A DNA stretch of 23,103 nucleotides from Candidatus Adiutrix sp. (GTDB lineage Bacteria > Desulfobacterota > Desulfarculia > Adiutricales > Adiutricaceae): contig JAITVE010000294.1 of assembly GCA_031285975.1 (NCBI GenBank), positions 1 to 23,103 on the forward strand, read 5' to 3'. This document shows positions 14,633 through 19,824 of this stretch, piece by piece. A program made the translations under genes and the position numbers. How positions within the stretch are numbered: position 1 is the first letter of the stretch; the number at the start of each line of letters is the position of its first letter. The notes under the pieces are model-generated. The model was not told where the DNA came from and did no database searches. It saw only the letters and a program-made list of their open reading frames with translations.

Positions 14633-15178
14633 TCATCTCTGGATGGTGACGAGCTCCAGCTGTCCGTTGGGCAGTTGCCGCAGGATGGACAGCCGGTCGT
14701 TGTCGCTGTTGACGAAAATAACGTAGGGCACGGTGGAGGCGGCCAACTGGGCGGCGGCTTCCGCAACGGCCATGGCGGCGGGGGTGACGGTGACCGCGCG
14801 GTCGATGAGCGGAACGTCGTGTTCGTCGGCCGCGTCTTCGTCGTCAGGCTGACCGGCCTCGTCACGGGCGGGGCGTTTGGCGGGGCCGCCCTTGTGGGCT
14901 TTCAGTTTTTCGCGGTGCCGCTTGACCTGCTTTTCCAGCTTGTCCACCACCATATCAATGGCGGAGTACATGTCCTCGGTTTCCTCTTCGGCCTTTATCT
15001 TCAAGCCGTCGCTGGAGATCAGCACTTCGGCCTTGTGCCGGAACTTCTCCACGGTCATCACCACTTCCGCGTCGATAACCGCGTCAAGATATTTTTCCAG
15101 CCGCAAAAGCTTGTCGCGGCTGTACTCTTTCAAAGTATCCGAAGGTTCCATGTGCCTGAAAGTGACGGAATACTGCAT
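14633..15178 (-). CDS. hpf: Long-form ribosome hibernation promoting factor
   Basis: The ATG at 15178 (181 residues) is chosen because GGAGG lies seven bases before it; a TTG two codons upstream is possible but less likely. The N-terminal domain (about 1-100) is the S30AE/YfiA type, with V-T-F-R-H-M-E-P-S and V-V-D-K-L-E-K-Q-V-K-R-H. A charged linker (about 101-125) leads to a C-terminal domain ending F-V-N-S-D-N-D-R-L-S-I-L-R-Q-L-P-N-G, the dimerisation module of long HPF. Long HPF pairs idle 70S ribosomes into 100S dimers in stationary phase. It is the first gene of the long minus-strand run. A small hairpin (GCCGC/GCGGC, 15193-15210) lies just ahead of the binding site. Confidence 0.94.
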   Translation of the reverse strand: MQYSVTFRHMEPSDTLKEYSRDKLLRLEKYLDAVIDAEVVMTVEKFRHKAEVLISSDGLKIKAEEETEDMYSAIDMVVDKLEKQVKRHREKLKAHKGGPAKRPARDEAGQPDDEDAADEHDVPLIDRAVTVTPAAMAVAEAAAQLAASTVPYVIFVNSDNDRLSILRQLPNGQLELVTIQR

Positions 15179-15375
15179 ACTCAAACCTCCAGCCGCCTAA
15201 AGATGCGGCGCCTTTTCAAAATAGACCCGGGAAAACCGGATTGGTTCGGACAGCGATGTAATGATTCATAATGCTTTCTATAAAGTGCACCAACCTTATC
15301 AGCCATGATTTCAGTGTACCAGAAACCGGGCACAAATTAAACCCTTTATTCAAAACGCCGTGCGCGGAAACGCGC
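15179..15375. other. Divergent intergenic region upstream of hpf
   Basis: No supported gene is present. It contains the hpf leader hairpin near 15193-15210 and AT-rich sequence around 15250-15360, where the minus-strand hpf promoter should lie. A weak candidate on the minus strand is TTGGTG, 17 bases, TATGAA in the 15270-15300 area. I saw no match to the sigma-54 consensus. Confidence 0.4.
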
Positions 15376-15404
15376 TTGACAAATGTGCGGAAAAGCACTA
15401 CCAT
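15376..15404 (+). promoter_or_regulatory. Sigma-70-like promoter P1
   Basis: A perfect TTGACA at 15376-15381 and TACCAT at 15399-15404 are 17 bases apart. Transcription would start near 15411 and run into the hairpin at 15424-15467. Confidence 0.55.
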
Positions 15405-15423
15405 TAATAGTACGGTCATTAAC

Positions 15424-15467
15424 AGCGCCTAAGCCCCGGACAACGCCCATAGCGGCGGGGCGCTTTT
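15424..15467 (+). terminator. Terminator-like hairpin between P1 and P2
   Basis: AGCGCC (15424-15429) can pair with GGCGCT (15459-15464), or GCCCCG (15433-15438) with CGGGGC (15456-15461); TTTT follows at 15464-15467. It would end a P1 transcript after about 55 bases, or act as an attenuator for the ABC operon. No T-run follows on the minus strand. Confidence 0.55.
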
Positions 15468-15471
15468 ACGC

Positions 15472-15500
15472 TTGACCGCAAGCCGCGTTTGTGATACAAA
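15472..15500 (+). promoter_or_regulatory. Sigma-70-like promoter P2 for the structured leader and ABC operon
   Basis: TTGACC at 15472-15477 and TACAAA at 15495-15500 are separated by 17 bases. The transcript would begin near 15507, just before the first leader hairpin. Confidence 0.55.
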
Positions 15501-15506
15501 GGGCGA

Positions 15507-15753
15507 CTTGTTGAAACGTCCCATCAGGGATGTTATCTGGTCCTGGTTCGCTCGAATGGCGACACAGTGCCTTTTTCAGGCACGGCGGGCAGGCGGGTTT
15601 TTAGACGCCACTATCGGTGCTCTCTAAGCCTCCCAAAGCCGTGGAGAACATGCCGCTTGAGCGGCCCTCCCGAAACCCCTGAACTTGGCGTCCCCATTCG
15701 GCCCAAAAGAAGAAGCGAACCGACACGGACTGTAAATGGGTAAAGGGAGGCGT
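15507..15753 (+). ncRNA. Structured RNA leader, possible riboswitch or unrecognised ncRNA
   Basis: No open frame is convincing here, but the RNA has strong folding potential. An 8-bp hairpin at 15515-15534 includes a G-U pair. A long-range closing helix pairs 15545-15552 (GGTTCGCT) with 15714-15721 (AGCGAACC), continues as 15553-15559 with 15694-15700, then 15561-15563 with 15690-15692, leaving a purine-rich 13-base bulge (15701-15713). Inside are hairpins GTGCC/GGCAC (about 15568-15584), GGCG/CGCC (about 15592-15609) and GCCGC/GCGGC (about 15652-15665). GCCTCCC at 15628-15634 is complementary to GGGAGGC at 15745-15751, the ribosome binding site of the next start codon. Wobble pairs favour the plus strand. 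I could not assign it to a known riboswitch class; a 6S-type RNA is the main alternative. Confidence 0.55.
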
Positions 15754-15780
15754 ATGAGAGGAATTGACAGGCCAGATTGA
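15754..15780 (+). CDS. Candidate 8-codon leader ORF
   Basis: ATG at 15754, just after AAAGGGAGG, opens a frame of eight codons (M-R-G-I-D-R-P-D) ending in TGA at 15778-15780. This is the only ATG near the strong binding site. The ATPase frame is +1 relative to it and has an in-frame TTG at 15782, one base after the stop, so the leader could deliver ribosomes to the ATPase by reinitiation. It could also be a chance frame with the ATPase starting at the TTG at 15764. Confidence 0.35.
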   Translation: MRGIDRPD

Positions 15781-16834
15781 ATTGGGACTTTGGGTGGCTC
15801 AGGTCCAGAAGTGCTTCGGCAGCCACAAAGCCTTAAAAGGCGTTGACTTAGAGGTCCGCAAGGGCGAGTTCTTTACTTTGCTTGGCCCTTCCGGTTGTGG
15901 TAAAACCACTTTGTTGCGCATAATCGCCGGCCTGGAATTGCCAGATTCCGGGCATGTTTTATTGGGCGGCCAGGACATTACCCGCCTTCCGGCGGCCAAG
16001 CGTCAGGTGAACACGGTGTTTCAGAGCTACGCCCTGTTTCCCCACCTGAACATCTTTGAAAACGTGGCCTTCGGCCTGAAAGCGCGCCAGATCGAGCCCT
16101 TTGAGGTGCGGAGGCGGGTGGCCGAAAAACTGGAGATGCTGGGCCTGGACGGACTCGACAAACGCTATCCCCATCAACTCTCCGGCGGACAGAAACAGCG
16201 TGTGGCCCTGGCCCGCGCCCTGGTCAACGAGCCGGACATCCTCCTTTTAGACGAACCCATGAGCGCCCTGGACGCGCATTTGCGCACCCAGGTGCAGGAA
16301 GAACTGCGCCGCCTGCAGCGCGAACTGAAGCAAACCTTCATCCTCGTCACCCACGACCAGGACGAAGCCATGGTGGTCTCCGACCGCATCGCCGTGATGC
16401 GGGAAGGCCTGGTGGAGCAGGTCGGCGAACCGCGCGAGGTCTATTCCAAGCCCCGCAACCAGTTCGTGGCCGAGTTCCTCGGCGCGGCCAACATCATCGC
16501 GGCCCGCCGCGACGGCGGCCGGGTGGTGACTTCCCTGGGCTCCTTTGACCTCTCCGCCGCCCCGGCGTGGGACGAGGGCAGCCTGGCCATCCGCCCTGAA
16601 CGCATTGTGCTGGCCGACGGCCAGGACGGCGACGGCAACTGGGTGCGGGCCAAAGTGCGGGAAGCCATCTACCGGGGCCAGAGCCTCGATGTGTGGCTCA
16701 CCCCCGACGACAGCGCGGCGGGCGACCCCTTCAAAGTGCGCGTCCGCACCCACGGCAAGGATCACCTCCGCCCCGGCGACCAGGTCAGCCTCTTCTTCCC
16801 CCCGGAAGATTTGGTAGCCCTCGACCAGGCCTGA
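15764..16834 (+). CDS. ABC importer ATPase, PotA/spermidine-putrescine type
   Basis: Counting from TTG 15764, this 356-residue subunit has Walker A G-P-S-G-C-G-K-T-T at 41-49, the Q-loop near F-Q-S-Y-A-L-F-P, signature L-S-G-G-Q-K-Q-R at 139-146, Walker B I-L-L-L-D-E-P at 159-165, the D-loop S-A-L-D and the switch His197. The C-terminal ~120 residues form a TOBE-type domain, as in PotA, FbpC and related importers. It should drive uptake through the two permeases that follow. No ATG can serve as start: an in-frame TGA at 15755 closes the frame upstream, and the first options are TTG 15764, TTG 15782 and GTG 15794. TTG 15782, next to the leader ORF stop, is my alternative. It is separated from the permease genes by a hairpin terminator. 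Confidence 0.92.
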   Translation: MTGQIELGLWVAQVQKCFGSHKALKGVDLEVRKGEFFTLLGPSGCGKTTLLRIIAGLELPDSGHVLLGGQDITRLPAAKRQVNTVFQSYALFPHLNIFENVAFGLKARQIEPFEVRRRVAEKLEMLGLDGLDKRYPHQLSGGQKQRVALARALVNEPDILLLDEPMSALDAHLRTQVQEELRRLQRELKQTFILVTHDQDEAMVVSDRIAVMREGLVEQVGEPREVYSKPRNQFVAEFLGAANIIAARRDGGRVVTSLGSFDLSAAPAWDEGSLAIRPERIVLADGQDGDGNWVRAKVREAIYRGQSLDVWLTPDDSAAGDPFKVRVRTHGKDHLRPGDQVSLFFPPEDLVALDQA

Positions 16835-16848
16835 TATTTAATGTAATT

Positions 16849-16887
16849 CCGATCCGACTCTTTTTACGAAGGGCCGGATCGGTTTTT
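16849..16887 (+). terminator. Rho-independent terminator inside the ABC transporter operon
   Basis: CCGATCCG (16849-16856) and CGGATCGG (16875-16882) form a perfect 8-bp stem around an 18-base loop, followed by five T residues. It lies between the ATPase stop and the first permease gene, so it should lower permease transcription relative to the ATPase or act as an attenuator. Confidence 0.75.
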
Positions 16888-16906
16888 CTTTGATGTGAGG
16901 TCTGCC

Positions 16907-17920
16907 ATGCCCGACGACTACTCAAAAATCCCCGACAATAAAACCGGCCCGCCCCTGATGGCGCCCCTGCCCGACGAGGCGGAGACCGACCCGAACCTGG
17001 TGACCTGGTACGGCGGCATTCACCGCCGGAAAGACCTTACCCGGCGAGGCTCCTATCTGCTGGGGCCCGGGCTGGTGTGGCTGCTGCTGTTCCTGGCCCT
17101 CCCGGCCACGGGCTTACTCGCGCTGTCCCTGGCCCAGCGCGGCGATTTCGGCCAGATTCACTGGGTTTTCACCCTGGAAAATTACAAGCGACTGGCGGGC
17201 TTCGGCCTGTTTGGCTGGACGCCGGATCACCTGCTGATTCTGGGCCGCAGCCTCTGGGTGGGGCTGGTGACCACGGTGATCTGCGTCCTGCTGGCCTATC
17301 CGCTGACCTTTTACATCGCCACCCGGCCGCCCAAAACCCGGAGCCGCCTGCTCTTCCTGTTGGTTATCCCCTTTTGGACAAACGTGGTGGTGCGGGCCTA
17401 CGCCTGGCTGCTCATCCTCAGTCCCCAGCTTTTTCCGGCCAAGCTGGCCGCTTTTTTCGGCCTCATTCCAGCGGGGTCGCCGCTGTTTCCCGGCTCGCTG
17501 GCCACCTTTTTAGGCATGGTCTCCACCTTTCTGCCCTTCGTGGCCCTGCCCCTGTATTCCAGCGTGGAGCGCATGAACTGGGAACTTCTGGAAGCGGCCC
17601 GCGACCTCTATGCCAACCGCGTGCAGGTCTTCCTCCAGGCCATTTTGCCGCAGACCAGGCCGGGGCTGACGGTGGGGGTCATCGTCACTTTCATCCCGGC
17701 CATGGCTATGTTTGTGGTGACGGATTTGCTGGGCGGCTCCAAATACATGCTCATCGGCAACCTCATCCAGAACCAGTTCGGCCAGGCCCGCGACTGGCCC
17801 TTTGGCGCGGCCCTGTGCCTGGCCCTGATGGCCCTGACCATGGTCGGCCTGGCGCTCTACCGCCGCTGGGGCGACCCCCGCGACGATAACGGCTCGCCCG
17901 CCGGGGGAGGCCGCCCATGA
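16907..17920 (+). CDS. ABC importer permease 1 (PotB type)
   Basis: ATG 16907 (337 residues) is preferred because GAGG lies six bases before it; a GTG four codons upstream lacks this. A ~55-residue hydrophilic N-terminal extension precedes the first membrane segment (L-L-G-P-G-L-V-W-L-L-L-F-L-A-L-P). Several more membrane helices follow. The EAA loop, E-A-A-R-D-L-Y-A-N-R-V-Q-V-F with L-P-Q-T-R-P-G shortly after, is the site that docks the ATPase. The protein matches the polyamine/iron/opine importer permeases. It overlaps permease 2 by 4 bases (ATGA). No substrate-binding protein gene accompanies the set. Confidence 0.93.
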   Translation: MPDDYSKIPDNKTGPPLMAPLPDEAETDPNLVTWYGGIHRRKDLTRRGSYLLGPGLVWLLLFLALPATGLLALSLAQRGDFGQIHWVFTLENYKRLAGFGLFGWTPDHLLILGRSLWVGLVTTVICVLLAYPLTFYIATRPPKTRSRLLFLLVIPFWTNVVVRAYAWLLILSPQLFPAKLAAFFGLIPAGSPLFPGSLATFLGMVSTFLPFVALPLYSSVERMNWELLEAARDLYANRVQVFLQAILPQTRPGLTVGVIVTFIPAMAMFVVTDLLGGSKYMLIGNLIQNQFGQARDWPFGAALCLALMALTMVGLALYRRWGDPRDDNGSPAGGGRP

Positions 17921-18717
17921 ACGCCAAACGCCCGGTGGTGGCCCTCATCGCCATTGTCAGTTTAATTTTCCTGTACGTGCCCTCCCTGGCCGTGGCCATA
18001 TTTTCGGTGAATAACGCCAAGTACGGCCTGCTGTGGAAGGGTTTCACCTGGAAGTGGTATACCCAGCTTTTCAGCAACCAGGCTATCCTGGACGCGGCCT
18101 TAAACAGCCTGTTCGTGGCGGTGATATCCACCGCCGTGGCCACCGTGCTGGGCACGGCCCTGGCCCTGGGGCTCGACCGCTTCCCCTGGCCGCGGCGCGG
18201 GGTCAAGGCCATGGATTTGCTGGTGCACCTGCCGGTGGTCACGCCGGACATCATCCTGGCCGCCGCCCTGGTGCTGACCTTCAGCCTCTTGCGCAAACTG
18301 TCCTCAGTGTTTGAAATGGGCATGTTCACCCTGATTTTGGGGCACATCACCTTTCAGATATCCTTCGTCACCCTGGTGGTGCGCAGCCGCCTGGCCGCCC
18401 TGGGCCGGGACATTGACGAGGCCGCCCGCGACCTTTACGCCAGCGGCCGCTACCTGTTTTTCCGGGTGACGTTGCCGCTTTTGATGCCCGGCATCATGGC
18501 CGGGGCCATGCTGGCCTTCACCCTGTCGCTGGACGATTTCATGATAAGCTTTTTCACCCACGGCCCGGATTCCGTGACCCTGCCGATTTACATCTATTCC
18601 TCCGTCCGCCGGGGCATCAGCCCTGAAATTCACGCCCTGTCCACCATGGTGCTCTTGATTACCGTCGTCCTGGTGGTCATCGCCGAACGCCTGAGCCGCT
18701 TCCGCCGCGAGGGCTGA
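17917..18717 (+). CDS. ABC importer permease 2 (PotC type)
   Basis: The 266-residue protein begins with a signal-anchor-like helix (V-A-L-I-A-I-V-S-L-I-F-L-Y-V-P-S) and has about six membrane segments. The EAA loop reads D-E-A-A-R-D-L-Y-A-S-G, with L-P-L-L-M-P-G-I downstream, and L-S-L-D-D-F-M-I-S-F-F near the C-terminus is typical of PotC. It forms the channel with permease 1. Its start overlaps the upstream stop by 4 bases. In polyamine systems a periplasmic potD gene normally comes next; here a repeat element and a GntR gene follow instead. Confidence 0.94.
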   Translation: MNAKRPVVALIAIVSLIFLYVPSLAVAIFSVNNAKYGLLWKGFTWKWYTQLFSNQAILDAALNSLFVAVISTAVATVLGTALALGLDRFPWPRRGVKAMDLLVHLPVVTPDIILAAALVLTFSLLRKLSSVFEMGMFTLILGHITFQISFVTLVVRSRLAALGRDIDEAARDLYASGRYLFFRVTLPLLMPGIMAGAMLAFTLSLDDFMISFFTHGPDSVTLPIYIYSSVRRGISPEIHALSTMVLLITVVLVVIAERLSRFRREG

Positions 18718-18789
18718 GGCCCGCCCGATATGCCATGGCAACATCAAGGCCCGCACCCCGGCGCAGATCCTGTCAAACCGCCGCAAAGC

Positions 18790-18893
18790 TAGAGCGCTTT
18801 TCTTTTTCAAGGTCATATGCGAAAAATGAAAAGCGCCCGGATGTTTGCGTATTTTGCAATTTACCTGCCTTTAGTAAATTGCAAAATGCTCTA
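18790..18893. repeat. 104-bp two-hairpin repeat with TAGAGC/GCTCTA ends
   Basis: The element starts GCTAGAGCGC, as the 13635 repeat does, and ends ATGCTCTA, again as there. It holds two hairpins: GCGCTTTTC... with ...GAAAAGCGC (18794-18836), and TTTTGCAATTTAC with GTAAATTGCAAAA (about 18853-18886). It fills the gap between the permease operon and the GntR gene and may end the permease transcript. Confidence 0.65.
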
Positions 18894-18942
18894 TTGACAA
18901 AAAACCGCAAACAAGATAATCTGATTTTCATATTAACCAGAT
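18894..18942 (+). promoter_or_regulatory. Promoter and possible operator of the GntR gene
   Basis: A perfect TTGACA at 18894-18899 is followed after 15 bases by GATAAT (18915-18920); the spacing is short. An inverted repeat ATCTG (18919-18923) and CAGAT (18938-18942) overlaps the -10 region and could be an autoregulatory operator. AGGAG at 18967-18971 precedes the ATG at 18981. Confidence 0.5.
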
Positions 18943-18980
18943 CATTAATTGCCACGCAGCAATAACAGGAGCTTGGGAAC

Positions 18981-19751
18981 ATGGCGGTCATCAAAAAAAT
19001 CTCGGCGGTGGATGAAGTCTTCCAGCTTCTCCAACGGCGGATTGCTGACGGCGACCTGCCGCTGGGGCACCGCTTCCCGCCCCAGGAAGTCATGGCCGAG
19101 CAGTTGGGCGTCAGCCGCTCCACCATTCGGGAGGCCATCAACAAGCTGACCCTCCTGGGCTTTCTGGCGGCCAAGCCCGGCGTGGGCACCACGGTGGTGG
19201 GGAACGGCTCCACAGCCCTGAGCTCGGCCTTGAGCAGCCACATTTTCCTCAGTTCCGGGACGGCCCCGCAGCTTATCGAGGCCCGGCTCTACCTGGAAAA
19301 AGCGGCCGTGCGCCTGGCCGTGCTCAAGGCTGACGAGGGCGATATCGCGGGGCTGGAAAATATCCTGGCCCGGCAGGCCGCAAGCTGCCGCCAAGGCGAC
19401 CTGACCCTGTTCTCTGAGTTGGATGCCAGCTTCCACCGCCGGATAGTGGAAAGCAGCAAAAACCCGATGTTGCTGCAATTTCTGGCGCTCATCGCCGACG
19501 GCCTGTCGCGCTTCATTATGGAAGTGAACCTGCTGCAAAGCGCGGCGGAAAACGCCCTGCATTTCCACCGGCTGATTTTTAAGCACCTGGCGGCCCGTGA
19601 CCCCGTCCGCACGGAAAACGTGCTGGTGGAACACCTTCAGGACGTTTCGCACAATATCGAGCGCAACCTTGGCCAAGACCTCGGGCTGAAGGCCATGTTC
19701 CGCCAGGAAATTGAATGCGGCCCCCGGCCCGGCCCAGCCCCAAAACGGTGA
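18981..19751 (+). CDS. GntR family regulator, FadR subfamily (FCD domain)
   Basis: The 256-residue protein has an N-terminal winged helix: R-F-P-P-Q-E-V-M-A-E-Q-L-G-V-S-R-S-T-I-R-E-A near 30-51, then a wing ending P-G-V-G-T-T-V. The helical FCD domain (about 85-235) has the metal/ligand-binding pattern D-A-S-F-H-R-R-I, a later H-x-H and E-H-L-Q-D-V-S-H. FCD proteins commonly bind carboxylic acids through a metal held by these residues. It sits between the ABC genes and the methyltransferase-kinase pair and is the likely regulator of either or both. AGGAG is nine bases upstream of the ATG. The C-terminal tail is proline-rich and lacks family features. Confidence 0.92.
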   Translation: MAVIKKISAVDEVFQLLQRRIADGDLPLGHRFPPQEVMAEQLGVSRSTIREAINKLTLLGFLAAKPGVGTTVVGNGSTALSSALSSHIFLSSGTAPQLIEARLYLEKAAVRLAVLKADEGDIAGLENILARQAASCRQGDLTLFSELDASFHRRIVESSKNPMLLQFLALIADGLSRFIMEVNLLQSAAENALHFHRLIFKHLAARDPVRTENVLVEHLQDVSHNIERNLGQDLGLKAMFRQEIECGPRPGPAPKR

Positions 19752-19824
19752 AGCGGCCCAGCTTTGAAGAACACGGCGCGCGCGCCAGACCCTATGACGA
19801 CAGACTTGAGAAGAGGATACGCTC

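Noticed and set aside
15216..15419. Minus-strand open frame of 67 codons upstream of hpf
   Set aside because: There is no good binding site and no recognisable domain, and it lies across P1 and the likely hpf promoter region.
15507..15753. Leader considered as cobalamin, guanidine, c-di-GMP or TPP riboswitch, RNase P or tmRNA
   Set aside because: I could not find the B12 box, the RNase P core strands, the tmRNA tRNA-like end or the other class consensus sequences. The 6S possibility is left open.
19775..19786. Perfect 12-bp palindrome GGCGCGCGCGCC before the methyltransferase gene
   Set aside because: It is a simple CG alternation in a GC-rich genome and has no clear relation to a promoter.
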